Part shown: positions 48,801-58,700 of the stretch, piece after piece
Numbering within the stretch: the first letter of the stretch is position 1
Layout of the letters: every line of letters starts with the position of its first letter
Assembly: GCA_963969365.1 (NCBI GenBank)
Contig: OZ017762.1
Span: 930,001-994,000 of the forward strand
Source: Asterochloris sp. CNOR1
Lineage: Eukaryota; Chlorophyta; Trebouxiophyceae; Trebouxiales; Trebouxiaceae
Reading direction: 5' to 3'
Length of the DNA stretch: 64,000 nt
Position numbers and translations under genes: made by a program
The notes under the pieces: generated by a model
What the model saw: the letters and a program-made list of their open reading frames with translations, nothing else
Database searches by the model: none
What the model was told of the DNA's origin: nothing

Positions 48801-51800
48801 GTCCAAAGCTGCAGTGCAAGATGATGTTGATGGCAGTGGGATGCCTTGCTCAGGCCACTGCATGGGCTCCAAAGCATGCACACGTCCAAGCGGCACAATA
48901 AGAAGCTGAGCCTTAGTGGCGGTGCAACCCCTTTGCTGCATTGCCTCGCACCCTGTGCAGGCATGAGCTGGAAATCATGAGGCAGTGCAAGAGCATGCTG
49001 AGGCTTTTAGTTCCAAGCACCCATCTGCACGCCTGCAGGACTGCCAGAGCCATGTCTTGTGCTCGGCCCTGTGAAGATATCGAAACAAGCTGGACACCTT
49101 GCAGCGATGCAGGCATGCTCTGAGCTGCCTGCTGATGCTGAAGCCAGATGACTGTGCCCCGCACAGGTGTCCAAGCGCGAGCTGGAGAATGTAAAGCAGT
49201 GCAAGAGCGCTCTGAATCGCCTACTCACACGTGTGGGCAAGATGCGGCAGACCCTGGAGGACATTCTGGACGATGATCAGGACATGCAGGACTGCTACCT
49301 GGGGCGACGCGCAGGCGAGAAGAATGCTTGGCTCTGGTGACAAAGCTCCTGCAAGCTGTAGGCAAGCTGCTTCTGCCAGATATATGAGTAGTGTAGGCAG
49401 CATAGGGCGGGCGTGCAGGTGAGGTTGGTACCATGGCATGTCTAGGCTGGCGGGACGATGGGCCCAAGCAAATCCTCTGCTGCCTGTATGTTGTGCTGTG
49501 TAGGCAGTGCAGGGTCAGAGATTGGCGAGCAAGACACACATGACTGCTGCCCGGTCAGGCGCGCAGGTCAGGGCGGGACGCGAGCCTGCTGTCTGCGCAG
49601 GCTAGCACCAGATCTGCAGTATGCCTCCCATGACCCAGAGATAAGTGCTATAGGCAGTGGAGGTTTCCCCAGCCTCAGCTGGGCCTCTTGACGTTACTGG
49701 TCAGGGCTTGTAGACCTGCAATCTGGGCAGGTGCGCAGGTGAGCTTCAGGCTGGCATGCTGGAAAGGGGCTTCAGAGAAGTCGAGAGAGGGAGCATGGCA
49801 AGGGCATGTCTGCATGCTGCGCTCCAACGCCGTCCAGGCAAGCTGGACGCAAGTACAGACTGCAGCAGGGCTGATGTGGCCAACGACCAGTTTGAACAGG
49901 GCTGCTACCTGGGCAAGCTTGCAGATGCTCAGCGTCCAGGGGGGGCCTGCGCCGGGTGGGTGCTGCATGCAGGGTGCTTCAGACCCACACCGTGAGTGCT
50001 GTGCAGCTGTTGGCATGCACGACTCCTGCTTGGCTTTGCTGAGCAGGCAGGCTCATGGCGCAAGCACCCTGCGGGCCTGCACGCCTCATTATTTTGTGAG
50101 GTGCAAGCTTTGCCCATGGCATGAAACCACCTACCTGCAGAGATGGCGGCAGCCAATGCGCAGCACGAGGCCGGCAATGACAATGGCGACACTGGTGGCA
50201 ATCCTGACCAAGATGTTGGCGACGCTGAGGCAGCAGGTGCAGTCCCCACATCATGGCTGGCAGGTGGGGCCTTGGCAGTGCCATGCACACTTAGTCAGTG
50301 ACCAGAATGTTAGGGTTGCTGAGACATCAGGTACAGCTGCTGCATCTGCGCAACCTCTGTTGGAACAGCACCAGAGCCAGACCCCCTGGCCGTAGGTGCA
50401 GGCTCTGTGCCATTGCCACCCGCTGCTGTGTCTCCTGATATCATGCTGCGGAATATTTGCTGTGAGCTGCAGGTGTGCCAGCATTGCTGGCCTCGATCTG
50501 AGGCAGCAGGTGCAGCTGCTGTACCTTCCTTGGCTGTGTTGTGGGCTTTGACGGTGAAGTTTAACATGGACAAGTCTGCAGTCCTGATTGTATCTCCGCC
50601 GTTCCTGGCATCACTGCAAGCTACCATGTGCTTAGCTTACAGACCTGCCACTTGTGGAGCATCAAGAACTCATCAGCCTGCTGCTGCTGGCCGGAACCTG
50701 AGCGCTGCAGGGTGCATCACCACTTACACTCAGTGATCCTGCTGTAAGGACTGTGGCATGCAGGACTGTATCTGACTGGAGCCGAGAAAAGCTACTGCAC
50801 CTCTGCTGCGCAGGCAGCACTGAGGAGCAGCCTGCTGCGGAGCTGCAGCAGCAGCAGTCCCTGGCTGAGGCTGGGCGCCGCAGAAGCTCAAAGGAGGCTC
50901 GCCGTGCAGCAGCTGTCACTGCTGCAGCTGTCGCCGAGGCAGGCCAGCAGCTGAGGCGTGCCAGCGGCAGCGGTGGCGGCGCCCCCGAGGGTTCTGTGGG
51001 CTCGCAGTCTCGCCCCCCGTTGAGGCGAGGCAGCGGCAGCGGGACCCCCGCAAATTCTGCCGGCTTCCAGGGCTGGGACAGTGCGCCAGGGCAGCACAGG
51101 CCAGAGGGCGACCTCTGGAGGCTGGCCACGGTGCCGGAGGGGGATGGGGCCTCCTCCCTGGCTGCCTCTATATCGAGGCCGCAGGGTCAGCAGGAGGGGC
51201 AGCGGGAGGCGGCTCAGCACCCACATGCACGCTTTGCCAATGCGGCTTCAGATGATGGGGGCGTCCGCCCCAACTGGCGCTTCAGTGACAGCAATGCAGA
51301 TGCAAGTGGGTGTGGGCTGTGGGCCGTGGATGCATCCATCTGTCTGCATCAAAGCTACGGCTCTGCAGCCCCTCAAGTCCTTGTGGGCAACATTTCTTAG
51401 CGCAGCATCTGTGGAGGGGGCGGTCTGCCCTGACCAGCTGTTCAGCGACAGCAACGAGATCCAGATGGGTTGAGGCTGTGTTGGTGGCCTGCAGGCCGGT
51501 CAGCCACAGGTGTAGATGCAATGGCTGTGAGTCCGTCAGCTCTCAGACACCATGTAACATGTGCGCAGACTGGTGCTGCAGCGGTAGAAGCGCAGAGATG
51601 CAGGTGTGTGTCGGTGGGACTGCAGCATGTACAGGCCCTTCTGCAGAGGCGCCAAAGAGGGGCCAATCTGGCCTGAGATGCTTGCAGATGCCCTGCACAC
51701 CCTGAAGTGAGGTTGCGTGCAGAGAGGGCCTGCAGAGCGCAGCAGGCAGGGGGCTGATGTACACAGGGATCAAGGGTAGCCCTAGTGATGCTGTGAACAG

Positions 51801-54571
51801 AGGCGGGCGGAGCAGTCCCGCTTTCTGCCTTCCCCTCATGAACACAGCACTTCTCAGAAGCTGTTCGTGAACATTGTAGCAGGCTCCGTTCTGCGTGCAG
51901 CCCCCTGCCTAGGGGAAGCTTTAGTGACCCAATATACAAGGTCATCATGTCTTTCTGCTGTGCAGAGGGGCAGGTAGAGCGCTCCACCTCCCTGCCGTCA
52001 CGGCCCCACGACAATACCGAGCGCCTAATGGCGCACCTCAGCCGCGCCAACTCAGCCAAGTCGGCCTCCACCAGCAGCAGCAGCAGCAGTTCAGAGGAGG
52101 GCGACGCAAAGTCGCTGGGGGTTCGTTCAGGGAAGAGCATGACGTCCCAGCGGGGCAGGTCAGCCTTCTGTGTGAGGCTCATCTTAGCCTGAACAGCTGC
52201 TCATGGCTGAGCCACGGCGTGGCTGACAGCGTGTTCATTGCAAAGGCAGATCCACTGAGGACAGGGAAGCAGAATCACTTGACAGCTCTGCAGCCCTCTA
52301 CAGACTGACTGTCGCTGGCCCAGTACTTTGTGCTGGGCCTGCAGCCCTCTGCACACTGGCTATTGCCAGCCCAGTCCTTTGTGCCAGGCGTGTAGCCAAG
52401 GTCAGCAGCTTTCCCCGCGGCCACGGTCAGCAGCTTCCCCTGCGGCCTTCCAGACCACCAAGCTCTGCCAGCTCCTGCAGATGTTGCACACCATCTGAAG
52501 TTTGTCACAAAGAGCCACCGCAACACTGCGCAGCCGGTCCAATGCCTGCTGTGGCAACACCTGTCACCAGCCCAGCCAACTCTTGTGCCTTGGCCTGCAG
52601 GTCATTGACAGCTATTCAGTATGTCACGATGCGCCAGCGCAGCAATGCGCAGCGCATTCAGCACCTGCTGCAGTCACAGCTGAGTGCTCTGCAGTCCCCT
52701 GCAGGTCGTTCACGTCCCAAAAGTCAGTCACCGAGCGCCAGCGCAGCATTGCGCAGCGCATTCGGCGCCTGTTGCGGCGGCAGTCCACCAACATGGCAGC
52801 ACGGGGCCGGGCTAACCTGCTGGGCCTGGCAGCCACTGCAGAGGACATGGAGGGTGAGTGCGGGCCGAAGGCTTATGATGCGAAGCTGCTCACATATGAA
52901 AAGGCCCTATGAGAGTGCATGCACGGCAGGGACAGTAGCAGCTGCTGCCAAGGACATGAGAGTAAGCCTGCTGATGACAGTTTCAAATGTTGAATGACCT
53001 ACAACAAGCTTGGGGAAATCATGACTTGGGGTTGAGTGTTTGAGCAGCTATGTGCAGCATGGGCAGCATGGCCGTGACTCTGCTGCAGGCCCCAGTGTTG
53101 GTGCCCTTCCTAGATGCGACAGATTCCTCTCTGTTCAGCTACACTCTGTCCTGCCAGGCCCTGAAGGCTGAATCCAGCGCCACTAATAGCTCTGCACTCC
53201 AGCATGAAGTGTCCTGCCCTTACCCTGCAGAACAGCACAGCAGCATAGAGTGCCACAAAACGCTGAGCATGATGACACAGGGAGCTCAAACACCTGGTCC
53301 ACTGCCTGCAGATGACGAGGCAGCCATGACCTGGCTGCAGACCCTGAATGTAGTGGACCCCCACCACATCGAGGAGTGTGAGGCGTTATTTGAGGCCTAC
53401 TTCATGCAGGTGGCCCTATGTTGATTGCCCAGCAGGCTGGCAGGAGCATGTAGGCTTGAGCAAAAGGGCTGTGCGTGCATGCCGCAGCATCCTGTGCAGA
53501 AGGAGCTATCTTAGAGTACTGTGCAGCCTTGTTTAGCATATGTGCTTGGCCTGCTAGTCCACCAGATGTCATTGATGCAGCCAGTTGTCGGAACGTGCTG
53601 GAGCAGCTCATACTGTGTGCGTGAGAGGTCTCCAGCATGCAGCCAGCTCTGGAATTCGACAAGGTCGCAAAACAAGCAGCCAGCCTGATGAGGCAGTTGT
53701 AGCTGGATCCGCCCACTCGGGCCAGCTTTATCTGTTCAAGGCAGCACAGCAAGGGTGGAGCAGCAGAGGGGTGCCTGCACAGACTGGCACCCTTTCCACC
53801 AGCCACCAAGACGAGCTGATGGCATCAGTATCTGGTGTATGTACCGGCAGCCCGCAGCTTTTGCTAGAGGGGCGTACGCAGCTGTGTCCCTGTAAGTAGG
53901 GGCCAGGCCGGTCAAGGAAAAGGGGCCTCTGCCTGCAGGTGGACTTCCTGCTGAGCAGGCTGTCTGTTATGAAGGAGAGGGTGGAGGCCACCCAGGCCCT
54001 GGTGGCCATTGACTTGGATCAGAGACGAAATGAGCTTGTGGCCTTCGACCTGGTGTGATTGGGTCTGCGTCAAGAGCAGCAGTGCGTGGCATGTAGGGCA
54101 GGCACCTTGCCATACTTTGCAGGCAGGGCAGTGAGGCCTGCAACCTGCACAGTGTGGCCCTCTGTCTGGCGGTCTCCCACCTGCCGCAGCACCTGCAAGT
54201 CGGCTTCAGGGACTGGTGGCCTGCCTGGCACTGATCCCGTGGGCTCGCCTGCCCTGCAGGTTCTGACCATCATCACAGTCGCGCTGGCGTCTGTGAGCGC
54301 CTTCTCGGGCCTGATGGGCATGAACTTGTAAGTGGTGGCGGCTGTTGTAGGGCAGCCTTAACCCTGCCATGCCAATGTGCATCCCCCTCTTTTCTGCAGG
54401 TATTTCAATTCTCAGGCCACGACCACGCAAGACTTCTACTCAACATTTTCTGCCATCATAGCTTTTGGAGTTGTGATGCTGGTGGCAATCCTGTGGCTTG
54501 CTGTGTACAAGAGGGTGCTGAGTACCCCTCCTTTGCTCCACAAGCTGCTGATGGCTCCCTTCAGTCTCTGA
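45872..54571 (+). CDS. MRS2/CorA-type magnesium transporter
   Basis: Thirteen exons (45872-45944, 46026-46111, 46373-46441, 47042-47211, 48077-48269, 49167-49314, 50814-51305, 51966-52158, 52705-52853, 53312-53409, 53939-54052, 54260-54327, 54400-54571) give 674 residues in one frame. The N-terminal domain has RKWLRVDDSG, YRDLRILDP, YPTAIFIREKALVVNLESIR and LPFELKALEAAL. Helices LLTRVGKMRQTLEDILDDDQ and IEECEALFEAYFMQ flank the insert. The first membrane helix (VLTIITVALASVSAFSGLMG) ends in the GMN signature, followed by YFN and a second helix (FGVVMLVAILWLAVYK). MRS2 proteins form Mg2+ channels in mitochondrial, plastid or other membranes; no clear transit peptide is visible. Residues about 247-524 (exons 7-9) are a Ser/Ala/Gln/Arg-rich insert with a polyserine run, far longer than the linker in usual 400-450 aa members. 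Exon 6 uses a GC donor. The 81-nt intron 1 is in frame and stop-free. Confidence 0.93.
47262..47450 (+). repeat. Two decayed copies of MRS2 exon 4 end
   Basis: Exon 4 ends GCCCTCAGCCCAGCAGCCGC, then AGACGCCTGCTTTTCCCAC, with the donor TCAA/GTGAGT. A copy at about 47269-47335 reads GCCCTCAGCTCAGCAGTCGC, then AGATGCTGGTTTTCCCCAT and GTCAGGCAAGTC. Another at about 47376-47440 reads GCCCTCTGCTCAGCAGCTCA and ends GTCAGGTGAGC. Order, orientation and donor position are kept. Confidence 0.9.
48412..48600 (+). repeat. Two decayed copies of MRS2 exon 5 end
   Basis: Exon 5 ends with GGCTGCAGCCCTCGCTGGAC then AGGCTGTCAGTCAGG/GTGAGC. Copies lie at about 48414-48455 (AGCTGCAGCCCTCACTGGAA, then CGCATGTCAGTCAGGATGAG) and about 48557-48600 (TCTGCAACCCTTGCTGGACA). 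The first copy has lost its GT (GGATGAG). Both sit in the following intron. Confidence 0.9.
48955..49010 (+). repeat. Decayed copy of MRS2 exon 6 acceptor end
   Basis: The block GTGCAGGCATGAGCTGGAAA, then TCATGAGGCAGTGCAAGAGC, mirrors the exon 6 start at 49161-49212 (CACAGGTGTCCAAGCGCGAG, then GAATGTAAAGCAGTGCAAGA). The acceptor AG position is preserved, and the copy lies upstream in the same intron. Confidence 0.85.
49405..49930 (+). repeat. Several copies of MRS2 exon 6 donor region
   Basis: Exon 6 ends CTGCTACCTGGGGCGACGCG, then CAG/GCGAGA. Downstream blocks resembling the donor side occur at about 49409-49430 (GGGCGTGCAGGTGAGGTTGG), 49557-49575 (AGGCGCGCAGGTCAGGGCGG) and 49727-49750 (GGTGCGCAGGTGAGC). 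A block resembling the exon side lies at about 49900-49925 (GCTGCTACCTGGGCAAGC). The copies have GT where the used site has GC. Confidence 0.65.
51415..51480 (+). repeat. Decayed copy of MRS2 exon 7 end
   Basis: GGGGGCGGTCTGCCCTGACC, then AGCTGTTCAGCGACAGCAAC and GAGATCCAGATGGGTTGAGG, mirrors exon 7's end at about 51257-51320 (GGGGGCGTCCGCCCCAACTG, then GCGCTTCAGTGACAGCAATG and the donor AA/GTGGGT). The copy's donor is weakened. Confidence 0.8.
52500..52690 (+). repeat. Two copies of MRS2 exon 9 start, upstream of the exon
   Basis: Exon 9 starts GCAGGTCGTTCACGTCCCAA and continues with GCGCCAGCGCAGCATTGCGC. A copy at about 52598-52685 reads GCAGGTCATTGACAGCTATT and then GCGCCAGCGCAGCAATGCGC, followed by the same AGCGCATTC. 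A weaker copy lies at about 52500-52550 (AAGAGCCACCGCAACACTGC followed by GCAGCCGGTCCA). The nearer copy keeps a CTGCAG/GTCA acceptor. Confidence 0.88.
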
Positions 54572-54695
54572 AGCCGCTGAGAATCTGACATTGGTCTGGA
54601 ACCACTGGGAAGGAATCTGAAAGCCTCAGCTCTTATCGCTTTCTTGAGCTGTACACTCCGCTCAGCTACCCCGCAGCACACACAGCATCGCCACC

Positions 54696-55576
54696 ATGCA
54701 GAACGCCTTCTCCAGCCGTACAATGGCACCACACTTCCGGGCTCCTGCCCAGCGCCCAGCAGTGATCGTGCGGAGCCTGGTCGGTGACACTGGTCCTGGA
54801 GCAGGTAAAATTTGCCTCTCAGCACTGGCAGGCAACTGCAGAGGCAGCTGTGGCAGTGCGCGCATGCGTGTGGCCACAAATTGATCCCATCCTCAGGACT
54901 GCTGTCTTTGTATGAAACTTGCAGACCGCATTGCCTGATCAGTCTACAAACGACACATGCTTGCCCTTTCAGCCAGAATGCCCTGCAAAAATGTAGCTTA
55001 TCCGTGAGTAGCAAGGGTTCTGACAGTATATGCCTCGTTTGTTGCAGGCAATTCTGACCCAGAGAAGGTGGGTCGTGCCTTGTGGCTGTGCAGAAGCGTT
55101 GTAGATTGCAGTGTCTGCAACATGATTTCTTGTTTCTTGCTGTTCCCACTCAACACATCCACCCCTCTCGGCAGGTGAGGCAGCAGAAGGAGAAGAAGCA
55201 CTCTGAGGGTCAGTGGGCTGAGCCACACAACAAGGTCAGGAGCCTGCCAATCTTGGATTGAGTCAGCCACTTGTTGAGCCAATCTGGTTGTCTTGTGCTG
55301 AAGGCACACTTCACTGCCTCACTGGCTGACAAAACCTTGTTGCCTGCCTGTAGAACAAGCTAGAGAAGAAGACTCTGGTACACGGTGACCACCAGAGCGC
55401 TACAGGCAGCAATCATGCTGCTCATTACTGGCCTTAGAAACTGTCAAGCGCAGGTGAGAAGACACATTCCCTGTCGTGCAGGTGTTGGCAGCGAAGCCAC
55501 TGACACCAAGGGTGCCGCTGACGCCATTAAGGAGGGAGCCAAGAAGATCGCAGATGCTGTGAACCCCAAGAAGTGA
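54696..55576 (+). CDS. Small hydrophilic LEA-like protein, possibly plastid-targeted
   Basis: Five exons (54696-54804, 55048-55067, 55175-55234, 55354-55384, 55482-55576) encode 104 residues in one frame. Two exons are very short (20 and 31 nt). The start has a good context (CCACCATG). The N-terminus (MQNAFSSRTMAPHFRAPAQR, then PAVIVRSLVG) is basic and Ser-rich, like a chloroplast transit peptide. The rest is charged: RQQKEKKHSEGQWAEPHNK, then KLEKKTLVHGVG, ending with an amphipathic GAADAIKEGAKKIADAVNPK tail. Lys/Ala/Glu-rich repeats of this kind are common in late-embryogenesis-abundant and other stress proteins, but no exact family was recognised. The gene follows MRS2 on the same strand, 124 bp after its stop. 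It needs the donor CACG/GTGACC for exon 4; an earlier GT (CTG/GTACAC) breaks the frame. Confidence 0.75.
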
Positions 55577-55717
55577 TTCTCTGGCCCAGCGTCCAGCAGA
55601 GGCACACTTCAAGACTTTTGATGCCAGAGAGAATTGTGAGCTCAGCTTTGTGAAGAGATACATCTTTCATTTAAGAACATCATGCATGTGCCTGATAGTT
55701 GAACCGCCCTGATCCAT

Positions 55718-58700
55718 TCACTTGGTGATGCCAGCTTTGGTGACACATGGGCCCCATACACTGATGAGGCTGGAGGGCTGTGCTGCTGCCCAGGCTGCTG
55801 CTGCCGAGGTGCTGCCACTGCTGATGCCCCTCAACAGGCTGGTACAACACTGCACATTGGCAGCTGGCGTCGACGGCAGCACATTGCTGACCACTGCTGC
55901 AGCACCACGCAGGGACAGGAGAGCAGCGGTGCATGCTGGCTTTATCAGCTGCCTGCCCTCCACGTCTTGTCTGCAATTGACGGGGCTGCAACATCAACAA
56001 GTACTGCAACTGCTGCAAGCGCATGCATTGAAGCCCCCACATTCAGGTGGACCTGAAGGCACAGATGGCACAATGTGTGCGCCAGATTGGCCATGACAAC
56101 ATGCGAGCATGTGCCGACCTGCTTTCCAGGTAGCCCTGCCTGCGCAGCGACTCCTTAGTGTGCGCGTGCCCAAGCAGCAGGGCAAGGCTGCTCTGCCTGA
56201 GGTCGGCGGTAGCCACAGCCTCAGCGGAGACATAGTTGAGGAAGGCGCCCATGCCGCAGTACAGCAGGCCAGGGGCTGCAGTCAGCACTTGCTGCAGCTC
56301 TGCATCGCCTGCACAGGGAACAAGCTGGTGTCAACATGTACTGGCAGTGTCTCAGGCTCGCACACCATGGCCAGCCGCAAGATCTGGAAACACACCTGTT
56401 GCAACTGTGGCCTTGATGACAATGCCTGTCCTGCCAAGCTGATTTGCAGCCCTTGGCTTGAACGATAGGCACGCCATAAGACTTTACCAAAGCCACGCAC
56501 ACAGACTCCCACAAGCTCACGCAGAGCCACACCTGCGCAACTCTGCCCGCTCCCGGCCACCCCTGTCCACTCCTTGCCCCACTGCTGCAACACCCCCTGC
56601 TGGAAGACTCCCACCAGATCAGCAGGGGGCCCAGCGGAAGCAGCCGCCTTGGCCCCCTGGGGGCCTCCCTTTGCTGGGGGGTGAGGCTGTGCTGCAGGAG
56701 TTGCTGGGCCCGGGGTGTGCTCCTTGCGGGGGTCGACAATGTAAGCCATGTTGGCTGTGCTGGGCGCCTGCACCATTTGGAGCAGACGTATGAGAGTCAC
56801 CTTGATTATGATGTCTGCAGGGCTGGACAGCCAACGTGATGCCATACATTGCACTGGGAGTGCGATCACAGAGCAGGGATGCCTCCCGTCATCTCCGTGG
56901 GTTCAGGCTGCTCGTCGCCTCCCGCTGTCTGGAAGGCACCTTACCTGTTGGGCGGCGGGTGACTGCAGCCTGCTGTGCTGCACATGCAGCGAGAAGTCCC
57001 TGACGACTGCTGCCTGCTGCAATGCCTGCAGGCACCGAGGCAGCAAGGCTTGAGGTGGTGCAGGGAGGCAGGCCAGAGCAGCTGCAACATGCCAGGCAGC
57101 AGTGCAGTTCCCCGCTACAGCACGGCAGTGCAGGCGCTGATGCTGCAGTGCAGCGCTGCAAGCTGAGCAGCCTTGCCAGGTGCAGGTTTGCTTGTGCTTG
57201 CCTGCAATGCCTCCAAGGGCAGGCCCTCCAGCAGAGGGTCCGCGAGCAGCAGCACAGGCTGCAGGCCGCCGCCTACGTCCTGCTGATTCTGAGTGCGCCC
57301 CTTGGGCACAGGGGTGCCGCCAGGGGGTGTGGTGGTGCGGTGCTGCAAGCCTTGCTGTATCATGGGCAGCAGTGGCCCCAGCGCTGCCTGCTGTGATTGC
57401 AGAAGAGCCTGCAGGGCAAGGGCGAGCCGCGGCTGCAAGACGCAGGTCGTGGGCATTTGTAATGTTTTGGCGACGTGCAGGGGTAGCAGGCTGCCTGCTG
57501 CGACTGCAGCAGAGCCTGCAGCCGGGCAGGGTCTGCCCCAAAGGTTCGTCAGCCGTGACAACCTCAAGGTGAGCAATGGAGAAACCTTGGAGCAGATCTT
57601 AGATCCCACATGTGGTCCTGCGTCTGTGTCAAAGCCCATGGCTGGTTCTGACATAGGCATGAACAGCTCGCTGCCTGGGTGCATGGCGCCAGTCGCCCAG
57701 TTGTTCCGCTATAAGTGTCAGCGCACGGGGCTGATGCTAAAGCTAGCAGGCACGCCAGTGGCTGTGCAGAAATAATGGCAGCCCAGAGCATGCCAGGCAT
57801 CCCTCAGCCCCCGCTCCTGAGCAGCCAGCAATGCATGTTGAGCCCCACACGCACCTCCCACTGCTGCATGAGGGTGCTCGCCTCAGCGGCAGCACCACCT
57901 GCTCCCTCACCCCCCGGCCTGTCTGGAGCGGCAGCCAGCCTGGCTGCGCCCCTCTCCCCAGCCTCAGCCTCCGCCACCAGGTGGCGCTGCTTGCGGCACT
58001 TCCAAGCCTCCACCTGCTCCAGCAGACTCTCAAGGGCAGGAGCATTCAGGGGCATGTGCGCAACATAGCTGGGTGGCAGGGGCTCTGGCGGTGGCGGCTG
58101 CTCCCCTGCAATCCGACAAGTCATGTGTTCATACACAGTCCAGGGCTGCGAATGTCAGAGTCCTGAAAATTGGGGGGCTTCGGCAACATATCATGCCCCC
58201 CTGCAAATTATCAAGGACCACAGTCAGTGCAGGGCTTCAGGTTGCAGGTGTATGTATGCCCCATTTGGGGGGGGAGGGGGGCAGGGGGGGCAGTGGCTAT
58301 CGTGATTGGGATTGCTCCTCTGCAGAAGGGCAGTGGGCCAGTGCTACATAACACTGGCTCAGGTAGCAGCGGCCACTCCCTGCACAAGGTTGAGCCAGCA
58401 TTCACGGCGTATGTGGGAGGCAGCAGGAGTCCATGCACATCGGACTGCTGCTTCCTCCCACCCAGCCGGCCACTCAGGGAACCCCAGCCGGAGGCTCAGG
58501 GAACCCCACCGAGCGTGTCAGGAAGATGCAGCGAGCCTCTATAGACAGGGGGACCCTCAGACATGCTGCAGACCAGCAGGAAGGCCCAGACACCGACGGG
58601 CAGACCTGTGCCGCTCACCTGGCTTCAGCTTGGGGGCTGCTGCACCAGGTGGTGCTGCCTGACGGCCTGTTGTGCTGGCACACCACAGCCTGCCCCTGCT

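Noticed and set aside
50230-50560. Extra MRS2 exons from GCAGCAGGTGCAG blocks
   Set aside because: They look like echoes of the exon 7 start; including them breaks the phase that closes perfectly from exon 6 to exon 7.
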